DNA of 64,000 nucleotides from Diploptera punctata. Its lineage: Eukaryota; Arthropoda; Insecta; Blattodea; Blaberidae. Each line of letters begins with the position of its first letter. The stretch's first letter is position 1. The notes below the pieces were generated by a model. It saw nothing but the letters and a program-made list of their open reading frames with translations. It made no database searches and was not told the DNA's origin. The DNA lies in contig JASPKZ010007250.1 of NCBI GenBank assembly GCA_030220185.1, positions 2,879,501 to 2,943,500 on the forward strand, in the 5' to 3' direction. The position numbers and the translations under genes were made by a program. Shown here in pieces: positions 1 to 10,345 of this stretch.

Positions 1-334
1 AACTCAACAAAGGCATAAACGATTACTTTTAGTTTCAGAATAACGAATAAGTTTAAAAATATGCTAAGTTCTTTAAATATTAAATACTGGCGTGGTATTT
101 CTGCTTACTGCCTCTTCTACAAAGTTGTATCCCAACATAATACTTTACATATGAACAGTTTTGCTTGACATGGTGTGTCAGAAGTATATTACAAAACATG
201 ATGTTAAATTTTACAGAGCCGCCGGCGCTTAAAGTTTCAAAACAGCTGTCGTATTGTAAATAAAGCACAGATAGTCTGATACAATGTTCGATAGTATAAT
301 CACACGAGCATATAGCACATAACATAAACAGTCA
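1..334. other. No recognisable feature
   Basis: A+T-rich sequence. I see no coding frame, repeat copy or RNA signal that I can support here. Confidence 0.5.
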
Positions 335-600
335 GCTTCTTCTTCTTTTTCCTCCAGTTTCCACATCTGCATTAGACTGTTGGGATTGCCTCAATCCATT
401 TCATTTACTCCACTCTTGTATCATTCTCCGGAACTTAACCCGTTACTTCTTGCTACATCCCCGATACCAATCATATACTCTTTTCTCGGTCTTCCTCTTC
501 GTATTTTCCCTTCTGACTTTCCTTCCATTTTCCGGTAAGCTTCCTTTCCACTTTTTTCATTCTTATTATATTTCCAAATAACCTCGATTGAAGGGTACGG
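335..600 (-). pseudogene. LINE-M ORF2 C-terminal relic
   Basis: Read on the minus strand, this piece gives the basic C-terminal signature common to insect LINE ORF2 proteins: GRPRKEYM preceded by several Lys and Arg residues and followed by a short acidic or polar tail. This part lies beyond the reverse transcriptase core, so no catalytic residues are present. The frame is short and ends near the SNG/SSGE residues. It is a dead 3' fragment of a non-LTR retrotransposon. The family assignment rests on the motif only. Confidence 0.5.
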
Positions 601-685
601 GAAGAAAACTTGTAAATTACTCTTCCATGAAAATTTAAAAACGAACTTTTAAATATATAGCGTATTTATTTATTTTGTAGTTCGA

Positions 686-1509
686 TTAAGCTTATGACGT
701 GGTATTATTAAGCACAGCGCGGAGATACTAAGGACCAACCGCGTTCTCTCTTGAGTAACACTAAGGAATTGGAGCTGCAAGTAAAAAATAAAACTAAATA
801 TATCGTTACACATAGAAATATATTATATAATGGAAATGGGCAATTAATGATAAATGAGGGAAATTTTGAAGAAGTGACTGAATTCAAATACCTAGGAGCA
901 ATAATTAATTAGAGAGAGGAATGACGTGCACAAAGAAATTAAATATACGCTCATTTTCTGTAAATGGAAGCTATTGTGCGTTACAGGGACTCTTGTCCCA
1001 ACTTCTCTCAAAAAGCGTTAAACTTGAAAATATTAAAAACTGTTATTCTACCAGTTATATTATATGGATGCCAAACATGGATTTTTACTTTAAGGGAGGA
1101 GAAAAGATAATCAGTATTTGAGAATAAAGTTCTTAGAAAAAACTTTTGGACCAAAGAGAGATGAACAGACAGGTGAATGGAGAAGAATACAAATCAGTAA
1201 GCTACATGATCTTTATAGGAAACCAAATATAATAATAACAACAGTTAAGTCTCGTATACTGCGATGGGCAGGACATGTGGTACGAATGGGGAATGAAAGA
1301 GGGTCATGGAAGCCTATTGTAAGAAAACCATAGGGAAAATACCCAGATGGGAGACCAAGAATGGGATGGGAGAATATTAACCACGATTTGAGGGAAGCTG
1401 ATTATACACGGGATAACTGGAAAACATTAGCTTAGGATAGGGATATCAAGAGCTTATGTCAACGCAGCCATGAACTTACGTGTTCGATACAGCCAGTGAG
1501 TTAGTTAGT
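686..1509 (+). mobile_element. LINE-A1, RTE-like LINE 3' fragment
   Basis: This is a degraded 3' copy of the window's commonest LINE. It begins near the reverse transcriptase YADD region and runs through the conserved blocks for TKY, EFKYLG, GPKRDEQTGEW and RWAGHVVRMG to the end of ORF2. The open frame is cut by several stops and frameshifts (for example the stop after FKYLGAIIN near 909 and the one at about 1331). It ends in the tetranucleotide GTTA tail at about 1497-1510. The TTAA element at 1514 was inserted directly at its tail. Confidence 0.85.
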
Positions 1510-1513
1510 TTAA

Positions 1514-2227
1514 GAGGGGTGATGGGTGAAATTTCTATTTTCTACATTTTTTGAGCTAGAGACTTGAGTTTTTGCACAAACATTCATTGCATGATACATA
1601 ATGATGTGTTTAAGTTGCATTCTTGTGAGACATTTATTTTACGAGTTATTAAATATTATATTTTAAAAAATTGCATATATTATAATTAAATGGATTCCAT
1701 AATTTTTTTAGTAAAATGTCTGATTTTTTTCGTACAAGACCCCTAATATATTTAGAAAATCATCATGCATTAGAATTCTTATAATATGAATACAAAGGGA
1801 GAAAAAACGTACTTCATGTGTGGAATTACAAAAAAATTAATAATTGAATACATTTTACTTTTTTATTTCTTAAAATACTACTTCAATCATGAAATCCATG
1901 CACAACTTTGTTATCCATTGTTTTTAGGACATGCAGTAAAATTTTGAACATTTTAGGACAAAATTTCTGAATTCCATTCAATTTTGAATGTACAAAAATG
2001 CAGTGAAAGTAAAAGTGTGCAAAAAACAAGTTTAAAGATTTGCATGCAGGTGGCATTTAACTGGCGCAGCCTTTTAACTCTGACGTAATTTAGGGCACTT
2101 AGAAGCGCCATATGCCTCTGAAACTTTGCCAACATATACATTAGAGCACAGGCTATTTTTTAGTACAAAAACACAAAAAAATGCCAATTTTCATTTCAAA
2201 CGGTCAAATTTTCACCCATTACCTCCC
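1514..2227. mobile_element. TTAA-flanked non-autonomous DNA element
   Basis: The 714-bp segment is bounded by TTAA at 1510-1513 and 2228-2231. Its two ends are imperfect inverted repeats about 22 bp long sharing ATGGGTGAAA. Exact TTAA duplication is the hallmark of piggyBac-superfamily insertion. The interior is A+T-rich and shows no transposase frame, so this is a MITE-like derivative. Superfamily assignment is inferred from the duplication and the inverted ends only. Confidence 0.65.
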
Positions 2228-2259
2228 TTAAGCACATTAATATATCCTTGCTTCTTTCG

Positions 2260-2762
2260 TTAAATTCCATATGGTGGGATAAGCATATTTGGAAAGACAC
2301 AAAAAAATATATTGGTAAAACATTGGTGGAATCTGTTGCAATGTATGGAAGTGAGGTATGGACAATCAATAAGTACTACAAGAATAGACTAATAGCTCTA
2401 GAGATGGATTATTTACGCAGAAGTGCCAGAAAGTCTAAATTAGAACATGTCACAAATAAGGAAATTAGAAACATAATGGAAACAGAAGAAAGCATAATTG
2501 AAAGAATTTGAGGAGAAGGAATTAAAGTGGTTAGGACATGTTTTAAGAATGGGAGTTGAGCGATGGCCGAAGCAACTATATGAATGGCATCCGAACAGAA
2601 ATAAGAAAAGAGGGAGACCAAAGTTAACATGGAAGGAAAACATGAAGACAGTAATGCAAGCTAGAGGGCTAAGCATCGAAGATGCCCAAGACCGTAGGCT
2701 TTGGAGGTTTGGCACGGGAAGACGGCAGCAGCTGTAAAAACCCGAAGATAGATAGAGACTTA
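2260..2762 (+). mobile_element. LINE-D1, 5'-truncated LINE fragment
   Basis: The frame reads SVAMYGSEVWTIN, LRRSARKSKLEHV, then RGRPKLTWKENM near the end, which matches the C-terminal domain of LINE-D2 at 17165-18028. A frameshift near 2509 splits it. The insert is bracketed by an unusually long direct repeat of about 34 bp (2226-2259 and 2763-2797, differing at two or three places). I read this as a target-site duplication. No polymerase motif remains. Confidence 0.75.
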
Positions 2763-3060
2763 CCTTAAGCACATTAGTATATCCTTTGCTTCTTTCGAAT
2801 TATTTTTAATAATTTGAGGAATTTCGCAATTCCACTGAAAACTCCCTCCATATTTAATATATTCTAAATGGCGGATCTGAAGTTAATATTATAACAGAAC
2901 ACCTGATGAGTTTTTTACATAATGTTATTAATTTAATTGAAGGTAAGAAATTCAATATACCGTAGATTAAAATAAAATATAGTACAATAAAACGATGGTA
3001 CAATTTTATGTATTCGTGGAAAAATTACAAACATTTGTACTAGCAACTAAACACATATGT

Positions 3061-3371
3061 CCCGCGCCGTAACCGAGCGGGACTTGCGCTGGTTCGAGTC
3101 TCCATGGGGGAAGACATTTTCTCATAGTATTTCGGCCAGTATGGGACCGGTGCCCACCCAGCATCGTGAGGCAATTGGGTAGCTACAATAAGTAGCGGCT
3201 CCAGGTTGAGGAACCAGCTATAACGGCTGGGGGACTCGACATGCTAATCACATGTCACCCCTACACTGGCTGTTGATCATCTACCTCTGTGATTGACACA
3301 TGTGGATGTGAAGGGCCAGCAGCCGGCTGGTAAAAGGGCAACAGCTGAAAAGTGGAAAGACCCTCAATCGG
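3061..3371 (+). mobile_element. SINE-4a with 16-bp target duplication
   Basis: A tRNA-headed SINE with a B-box-like GGTTCGAGTCT and a body shared with copies at 34669 and 60285. The head has an internal deletion between GCCGAGCGG and GGACTTGCGC relative to the 34669 copy. It is flanked by a perfect 16-bp direct repeat at 3045-3060 and 3372-3387, which proves retroposition. The deleted head should have weakened its internal Pol III promoter. Confidence 0.9.
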
Positions 3372-3387
3372 AACTAAACACATATGT

Positions 3388-3839
3388 GTATCGTAATGTA
3401 AGTTACTATTAAAAAGTCCATTTGTGACCTATTATGCAACAGCACAAAATATATTTTGCATTCAATTGGGAACCAAGATAAGTTCATAACTTTGTACATT
3501 TTACAATAGTTAAATCTGTTTTGAACTCTATGTGGTGTAATACAAAGTCCCCTAACCGCCATAAAAGAGAGCACAGAGATTCGAATTACTGTTATTTGTA
3601 TGATAAGTCCCTGACCCCATTACATTTCATACAATATTGCATATTATCGCTATGGGAATTATTGAGCCTAAACAGCTTTGTTATGATCTACTTTGCTTTG
3701 TACCATCATCATTTTCATTTATCGGATTTAACTGCATAATTATAATTTCGGCGTGGGAAATGAAATCTATTAAACAAACTTTCTCATTTTAAGTCTTTAT
3801 TGAGTAATGTTAGGAAATTCGACTGAAAGTAAACATCAA
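3388..3839. other. No recognisable feature
   Basis: A+T-rich sequence between SINE-4a and Y1. No supported gene or repeat. Confidence 0.45.
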
Positions 3840-3842
3840 TAA

Positions 3843-4390
3843 CACTGAGCAACAAAAAATACACTTTTTTTTGTCTCAGAAACAAAAATATGTGATTCTG
3901 ATAGTACTTTTTCTCCTATATTCAAATATGATATCGATTTTTCTCCATCACGCAAGGTTTCCGAGAGATAGGTATTTATAACTTCAAACACTTTAATATT
4001 TTCTACATTCGTAACTACGCAATATTCGAACAATCGGATTCACCTAGAAAGTAAGAAATGATGATTTTCTGCCATATTTCGCCTGCGGAGCATTCATCTT
4101 GATGGTCCAACAATAATCGGCCAGCATATTAGGATTCCATTTGACTTGATATCTCTTTTCCATAGCTGAAATATTCAAATGAAAGTGTTCCCCGTGCTCA
4201 TCACTCAATGGACAAATGGACAAAAAAAAGTTAATTAAAAATAATTATTTAAATTCATTAATTTAAATTTAAGTAAAAAAAAAACTTTGGGTGATGGAGA
4301 AATTTCGAATTCATATTTGTAAACACGATAAAAAAAACTACATTAAGTACAACTACTGGTACTCATGAGACAAAAACCATTTGACCAGAG
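3843..4390 (-). mobile_element. Element Y1, CACTG-ended repeat
   Basis: One of four copies of a roughly 545-bp element (others at 22246, 54380 and 61140). The left end reads CACTGAGCAACA and the right end is the degraded complement of CACTGGTCAACA. TAA lies on both sides (3840-3842 and 4391-4393), a 3-bp duplication. On the minus strand it carries two short frames: a 40-residue stretch containing NMLADYCW that ends at a stop, and MFEYCVVTNVEN further on. CACTR ends with 3-bp duplications suggest a CACTA/CMC-type element, but no transposase core is present. Confidence 0.75.
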
Positions 4391-4936
4391 TAATCTAATA
4401 TATAAAAACGTTTGTTTGTTTGTCTGTTTGTTTGTTAGTACTTTATGCGCGGCCATACCGTTGATCCGATTGTGAAGAAGCTTTTAGCAAAATGTTCAGG
4501 AGATTCCCGGAATGAACAAAGGCTATAAGAGAGTTGTGATACACAACTCCTGCATCCTTAAAAATCGCTACATTGATTCTTTGTGTTATAATTAGTTACA
4601 TATTTTGACATTTTCTCCTAAATTAATTTAGCTTTATAGAACTACTTAATATATTTAATTAGGTAGTTTCTTCGTTGTGGTACTAATCTATTATATAATC
4701 TTTTGTTTGAATCTCCTTTGCATTAATCATAATTCGTGTGTAATAGCACGTTTTATATTTTGAAGCTTTCTCCTAAATTTGTTTCGTTTTGTATTATTTC
4801 CTCTTGTATTATTTGTTTTATGTGATAGAATGTATTTAATGTCTTGAAACTGGCTCATAAATTTATATATTTTGTTACCCCTCTCCCTTTAACTGAAACT
4901 TTGTAATGTATACATTGCATTTATGGATTAGGCCAA

Positions 4937-5850
4937 CTAGCTTAATACCCGGTGTGCGCTGCTACGCCTAAATAAATTAAAATGAATGTGATTTTATGTT
5001 TAGTTGAAAAAGTAAAAGCAAAAATAATTATAAATTTATATTTTTCAGATACCCCGTGCTGATTATCCGGCGTTGCCCAGGAATCTACTTATCACGACCT
5101 TCTTGACATAAATTAGCTGAAATACGAAAATTTATGTATTTTATGTTTAGTTAAATAAGTAAGAGGAACAATTTATATCGTAATTATTTTTAGATACCCC
5201 GTGCTGTTTATCCGGCGTTGTCCGAAAATCTACTCATCCCGATCTTCTTGGTATACATGAGCTGAAAGACGAAAATTAATATAATTCTTATGATTAGTTG
5301 AATAAGTAAAATGAAAAATTATTATACATGTATATCGCAATTATTTTAAGATTCCCCGTGCTGATTACCCGGTGTTGTCCGGTAATCTACTTATCTCGGT
5401 CTTCTTGGCATAAATGAGCTAAAAGAATACCCGTCACGTGCTGCCATGCTTGCACAGGAATCTACGTAGTTGTCTCGATCTTCTTGGCATCAATAAAAGA
5501 CAAAAATGGTTATTGTGAGTTATCCGTAAGAGATAAACATATGCTGTCGCGGACTTTTTTTATAGAGCTTTTTGAGATATTCGATTCTGTGTACATGAAT
5601 TTTGTGCATTTGTTATGGTTTAGGCAGTGTAAGCCATTTAAGCGTCCAAAGAGCTACTTTTTCACGTTTTCCACTACAAATGGCGATTTTTAAGGGTGTA
5701 GGAGTTGAATCTCACAACTCTCTTATACCCTATGTTCATTTCGGGAATCTCCTGAACATTTTGCAAAAAGTCCCATCACAATCGGATCAACGGTATGGCC
5801 GCGCATAAAGTACGAACAAACAAACAAACATTCATTTTTATATAGGCCTA
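4937..5850 (-). mobile_element. Hel2, inverted Helitron nested in Hel1
   Basis: On the minus strand the element runs from the TTTATATATA-like 5' region near 5850 (signature ATGGCCGCGCAT at 5792-5803 on the plus strand) to a CTAG terminus at 4937-4940 preceded by TACGCC/GCGCAC. At about 910 bp it matches the complete copy at 49292-50226. The exact 5' TC has been lost or altered. Its presence splits Hel1 and makes the ends of the whole block look like inverted repeats. Confidence 0.7.
5045..5470. repeat. Tandem repeat inside Helitron, about 150-bp period
   Basis: Blocks beginning GATACCCCGTGCTG (5048), GATACCCCGTGCTG (5203) and GATTCCCCGTGCTG (5350) repeat at about 147-155 bp, with a degraded fourth near 5425. 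Each continues with CCGGCGTTG or a close variant, then AATCTAC and CTTCTTGG. Copy-number expansion of this subterminal unit explains the length of the inner Helitron. Confidence 0.75.
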
Positions 5851-6069
5851 TTATAAGATATCTATTTTCGATTTTTAAGCCATTTTTGGAAAAAAATTGT
5901 GCATTTTTTCGAATTTTCGAGTGCATCAAAGTATCCTTAATATTAGACTCAAAATAATCTATTTTTATAAACAAGTACCCGAGACGTACAACATTTATGT
6001 GTGAATAAAATGTATTCTTATTTTATTCTAATTTATTTAGGCGATGCAGCGCACCGTAGTATTAGCTAG

Positions 6070-6607
6070 TATTACATAAAAACCGAGCCTCTAATCATTA
6101 TTTTCAAATGCTTGCCACTTGTCCACGAATACTTTTGATGTTAACAGCAGCGTATATCCTTGAGTGTTATTAACATTCCTCTGGAAGAGGCATCCTGCAA
6201 ACATTATTACTGAGGCGTAACCAAGGTGTTTGTCATCATTAGTCAGCCAATCAAACCGCGTGCATCTCGCCACAATCCAACATTTACTCAACTCACCCCG
6301 AGGTCCTCAGTTCTAACCTAGACTGTTGATATATCGATCCCTATTGTGGTTTCTGCAAAGCAATCAGATTGACTTCAAACACGGTTAAAACCCAAACTCA
6401 AACACTGAGGGAGATTCTCACGCTTCTCTGCAAATAGGCCTACATCACTTCCTCGGTTTACACAGCTACGGTAAATATAGTCGTTTAGATATTTTTTAAA
6501 GGAAGACAATAAAAAAAGAATACATGTGTTCTAATGCCACCTATTGCACTTTTCGTGCTTCGAGTTCCACGCAATGCATATAGATGGCGTCAATTTATGC
6601 ACCACTT
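6070..6607. other. No recognisable feature
   Basis: Unassigned sequence between the Helitron and LINE-C1. Short frames only. Confidence 0.4.
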
Positions 6608-6830
6608 CAGCAGACCAATTTAATCATCATCATGTTCAAGGTATGGGCCTGTTGGCCCGTTCCGCTCCCTGGTGCACAATGTGCTATAGGTCATCCTTCC
6701 AACGTAGTATGGTCTTCTTAATTTATTCGTCTTTCAGGTTCTATCTGTTTCGATAAACGATTATTTGGCATTTTTTTGTACATGTTCAAACCAATTATAT
6801 TTGTTTCTGTATATTCTCTCCTTTATATTA

Positions 6831-7613
6831 TATTAAAATATATATAGTCAATATGCCCAATTCACCAATTAATGTTTTAAAATGGTCAACACGTTTCCAC
6901 AGCCAATCTGTCATTCTCAAGACCAGATATTTACTGAGTCAATATCTGGTCTAGAGAATGACAGCTTGGCTGTGGAAACGTGTTGACCATTTTAAAACAT
7001 TAATATATTATCCATCCATAGTAATTCTGCCCGAAGGCAGGTCCTTCACTGCAATCATAGCATTTTCATGCTATGCTTGCAGCTTTACTAGGGAATTGTA
7101 GGTGTGGTAGCTTCCCGTTGCTTTCCACACCGGTGAAGGATGATGATGATAAAGATGATAATGAGAAGGATGATGATGATGGCCATATGATTTCGGGGAC
7201 CGTTTGGGCCTTAAAGTTTTCCTGACATTTGTCTTATAGGTGAGGAAAAACCCCGATAAAAACCTCACCCAGAAAAACTGCCCCGACCGGGGATCGAACC
7301 CGGGCCCGCTGCGTGACAAGGCAGCACGCTACCTCGAGACCACAGCGGTGGACAATATATTATATTAAAATATATATACAGTCAATATGCTCAATTCACC
7401 AATTAATATTTTAAAATGGTCAACACGTTTCCACAGCCAAGCTGTCATTCTCAAGACCAGATATTTACTGAGTCAATATCTGGTCTAGATAATGACAGCT
7501 TAGCTATGGAAACGTGTTGACCATTTTAAAACATTAATTGGTGAATTGGGCATATTGACTGTATATATGTTTTAATATTTTATCACCAAGAAGAACACTT
7601 GTGTATTAAATAC
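6831..7613. repeat. Tandem pair of long palindromes (foldback/MITE)
   Basis: Two near-identical palindromic units, one ending near 7001 and one spanning about 7363-7580, share arms containing GGTCAACACGTTTCCACAGC and a short asymmetric centre around TTTACTGAGTCAATA. Each arm is about 85-100 bp. The 9-bp duplication at 6822-6830 and 7614-7622 shows that the pair behaved as one insertion into LINE-C1. SINE-1a later entered between the units. No coding capacity is seen. Confidence 0.8.
7011..7353 (-). mobile_element. SINE-1a with 9-bp target duplication
   Basis: A full-length minus-strand copy. The tRNA-like head lies at the right end, with a B-box complement within GGGATCGAACCCGGGCC. The body has the CTGACATTTGTCTTA block, and the left end is the GGCAGAATTACTATGGATGG motif shared by all SINE-1 copies. 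A perfect AATATATTA repeat flanks it at 7002-7010 and 7354-7362. Intact head and ends make it one of the better-preserved copies. Confidence 0.92.
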
Positions 7614-7835
7614 TTTATACTATATATTTGTAATTCATCTCTGATATCTTGACTTCTCTTTTGATTTCTTAAAGATACACCTGCAACGGATCTCAGAAAT
7701 CTCATTTCTATTGTCTCAGTTTTATGTTTATCAGAGATCGTTAAAGGTCAAGTCTCAGAACGGCTAACTGTTTTGTAAAATTTCAATTGAGTGACCCTAG
7801 TGATCTATTTCTCAAATATCTTCTTATTGAATCAC

Positions 7836-7866
7836 ACACTCACACACACACACACACACACATAGG

Positions 7867-7904
<38 letters not shown>
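7836..7904. repeat. (AC)n then (AT)n microsatellite
   Basis: A run of about 13 AC units followed by about 18 AT units, directly upstream of the LINE-B1 coding relic. Confidence 0.95.
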
Positions 7905-7907
<3 letters not shown>

Positions 7908-8108
7908 GAAAAGGCATATGATAATGTAAACCGAGATAAACTTTGGCAGATACTGCATGAAGAACATATACACTCACATGTAATACGAGCCATACAAAGC
8001 TTATATCAAAATTCTAAAATCAAAATTAAATTACCAGATGGAGAAATAACAGAACACATAAACACAGGCAATGGTGTTCGACAAGGATGTGGACTATCTC
8101 CACTCTTA

Positions 8109-8175
<67 letters not shown>

Positions 8176-8972
8176 CAGAATAGTGCAAGAATGGAAACAG
8201 ACAGTAAACAGTGGAATTTCAATAACTAGGAATAAAATAATTCAAACAATATTATATGCTGATGATCAAATAATATTATCAGATTCCGAAGATAGCTTAC
8301 AAATAGCAGCATATCAATTATTCAAAATTGCCAGCAAATATAATATGAAAATTTCCACATCAAAATCCAAAACAATGGCAATGTGTGGAAAAAACATACA
8401 ACGGGTGAAAATTGAGATTGATGGAAAAATTATAGAACAAGTGTCAGATTTCTCTTACTTAGGAAGTGTATTTGCAGAGTATAAGAGTGACATTGATTCA
8501 AAATTACAAAAATATAATAAAATGAATGGGGTAATACGAAGAAATTTTGGTAAACAGATGAGGACAGAGACAAAACTAAGATTACATAACGTCACATCAA
8601 AAGCTTCTCTAAAATACGGAAGTGAAATTTGGATTTTAAATAAAAGAAACTCTCATAAACTTCAAGTAAGCCAAATGCGCTTCTTACGATCATTGTTAGG
8701 AGTTAATAGACTGGATGACCAAACGAACACTACTATCAGAGGAAAACTTGGAGTAGCAAGTTTAAATGAGGATATCCAAAGATACCAACAAGAATGGAAA
8801 AATCATCTGAGAAGAATGGCAAGAAATAGACTTCCAAAATTGGCATTCCAATATACCCCAACTGGACATAGGGACCAAGGAAGACCAAAACATCGGTGGA
8901 AAGATCAAGACCATCTTCGCTAGGTTTACCGTACAGGCCACATGGCCTAAAACGAATTTGTTCATGATGATG
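7905..8972 (+). pseudogene. LINE-B1 reverse transcriptase relic
   Basis: A reverse transcriptase relic of a non-LTR retrotransposon. It begins with KAYDNVNRDKLW (the A motif with its Asp), then GVRQGCGLSPLLFN (the B motif). After an expanded AT tract comes LYADDQIIL, the catalytic YADD motif of the C region. From GTG 8183 the frame is open for 246 codons to TAG at 8921, with the C-terminal blocks SKTMAMCGK, FSYLGSVF, YGSEIWILN and RGRPKHRWKD. The upstream half lies in a different frame, so the polymerase cannot be made as one chain. The 3' end is GATGATGAT followed by AT repeats. This tail and the C-terminal layout ally it with LINE-C. Confidence 0.85.
8112..8172. repeat. (AT)n expansion inside LINE-B1 RT
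   Basis: About 30 AT units sit exactly after the LLFN residues of motif B, where homologous LINEs encode IY before the next helix. The expansion reads as (Ile-Tyr)n without a stop. Its length puts motif B and the YADD motif in different frames. Confidence 0.9.
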
Positions 8973-8993
8973 ATATATATATATATATATATA

Positions 8994-9352
8994 ATAGTTT
9001 TATATATTTTCAGTTTAACTTTTTTTGAGAGAGAATTTGGGACGACAGGAGTCCATATAATGCATAATAGCGTGCATTTCAGGAAATGAGCATAAGTTTA
9101 ATGTATTTGTGCACCTCATATCAGTTTGTAATTATTGTTCCTAGGTATTGGAATTCAGCCACTTAAAATTTCCCTCATCTATCATTAACTTTCCAATTCC
9201 AGGATATAATAGTTTTCTATGTGTGAATACATATTTAGTTTCATTGATGTTTATTTCCGGTACCAATTTCTTAGTGTTTCTCAATAGTGTGTGCGTGTTG
9301 GCCCTTAGTATCTCCTCGGTAGCTAAACACCCGTATCCCGATGTAATGCTTC
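8994..9352 (-). mobile_element. LINE-A2 fragment
   Basis: A minus-strand piece of LINE-A covering the ORF2 blocks from EEILRANTHTLL and KLVPEININETKY through the degraded FKYLG region to the Lys-rich block at the left end. It lacks both the YADD core and the 3' tail. Stops and small indels interrupt it. Confidence 0.8.
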
Positions 9353-9475
9353 CCAATTTTCACTGCATAATTTAGCTGCCACAGATTATGGTTCTTCTCT
9401 CACCTTATAATCGATACTAGTAAAATTCACATCAAATTCCGTTGAGGTGATGTCATATGATGAAAGTTACAAATT

Positions 9476-10156
9476 AAAATGTACCTATTGAAGTGCCGTC
9501 GTCCTCAACTTTGTTAAAATATTGTATATAAAATTAACTGGAGCGCTTTCGGAAGTTATCTTCCATCTTCGGCAGGTTGAGCTTCCGATACTCGTTGTTC
9601 TTGTGTACGGTGATGTATACTCCAACTGTTTGTAAAAGCAACTGACTTGTTTTTTACGATCTCGTATAATGGGTTTGACTAGGGTGCGTTCTCATTAAGA
9701 AGTGAGGTGTTGTTTGTTTCCTTTATAATTTCGAGATCTTCAAATATATTTATCCTAGCTGGAATGTTTTCTCGGTGGATTATCGTGAGAGTATTTTCAA
9801 TTGTGTTCATTCGATGACCTGCGTTAATTGAAATACTCTCACGATAATCGACCGAGAAAGCATTCCAGCTAGGATAAATATATTTGAAGACCTCGAAATT
9901 ATAAAGAAAACAAACAACACCTCACTTCTAAATGAAAACGCACCCCAGTCAAACCCATTATACGAGATCGTCAAAAACAAGTCAGTTGCTGCTACAAACA
10001 GTTGGAGTATACATCACCGTACACAACAATAACCAATAGCGGAAGCTCAACCTGCCGAAGATGGAAGATAACTTCCGAAAGCGCTCCAATTAATTTTATA
10101 TACAATATTTTAACAAAGTTGAGGACGACGGCACTTACCAACAGGTACATTTTAAT
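9476..10156. mobile_element. Inverted dimer of a Penelope-like element 3' end
   Basis: Two arms of about 330 bp (9476-9803 and 9824-10156) are complementary across a roughly 20-bp centre. Arm 2, read forward, encodes LTIIDRESIPARINIFEDLE-like residues, EIIK.TNNTS and NPLYEIVK. This resembles the region C-terminal to the GIY-YIG endonuclease of Penelope-like elements. The outer part of each arm has a hammerhead-like core (GAAGATGGAAG...CTTCCGAAAGC). The arms have diverged by point changes and one small indel near the outer ends. Identification as PLE is inferred from the protein pattern and the RNA motif. Confidence 0.65.
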
Positions 10157-10171
10157 CTGTAACATTATAAT

Positions 10172-10345
10172 TGGCCTACCTACTGGGCGCTTTCATTCAA
10201 GAAGTTTGCATGCCCCTATTTCATTCCCCATTCGTGCCACATGTCCTGCCCATCGCAGTCTACGAGACATAACTATCTTATTACATCTATTTTCCTATAA
10301 AAATCTTGTAGCGCACTGTTATGTAGTTTTTTTTTCATACTATCT
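10172..10345 (-). mobile_element. LINE-A 3' fragment
   Basis: A short minus-strand piece with the complements of the RWAGHVARMGNE and GRPVG-type blocks (CTACTGGGCGCTTTC and CATGTCCTGCCCATCGCAG). It is bounded by the PLE dimer on the left. Confidence 0.8.

Larger units (their letters stand above)
4394..6069 (+). mobile_element. Hel1, Helitron (non-autonomous, outer copy)
   Basis: It starts with TCTAATATATAAAA after an A and ends with CTAG before a T, the classical Helitron arrangement without target duplication. Near the 5' end is the family signature GCGCGGCCATACCG, also seen at 37510 and 49340. The 3' end has GCAGCGCAC upstream of TATTAGCTAG, as in the copy at 49292. It encodes no Rep/helicase. 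A reverse-oriented Helitron lies inside it, so the outer copy is only about 760 bp of its own sequence. Confidence 0.8.
6608..7835 (-). mobile_element. LINE-C1, 3' fragment split by an insertion
   Basis: Two pieces, 6608-6830 and 7614-7835, are collinear on the minus strand with LINE-C6 at 28437-28991. They share the CGGAACGGGCCAAC 3' end, the ATGATGATG tail and the block for MRFL/ATEI. They are separated by the palindromic unit at 6831-7613, which is flanked by nearly identical 9-bp copies of TTTATATTA/TTTATACTA. All ORF2 frames are broken. Confidence 0.75.

Noticed and set aside
5045..5470. CRISPR-like array of regular repeats
   Set aside because: Repeat units are about 150 bp, diverged and inside a Helitron, without unique spacers of constant size. 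The genome is eukaryotic.
8006..8188. (Ile-Tyr)n frames here and at 60175-60440, and His-Thr repeats near 63066
   Set aside because: Products of (AT)n and (AC)n microsatellites, not genes.
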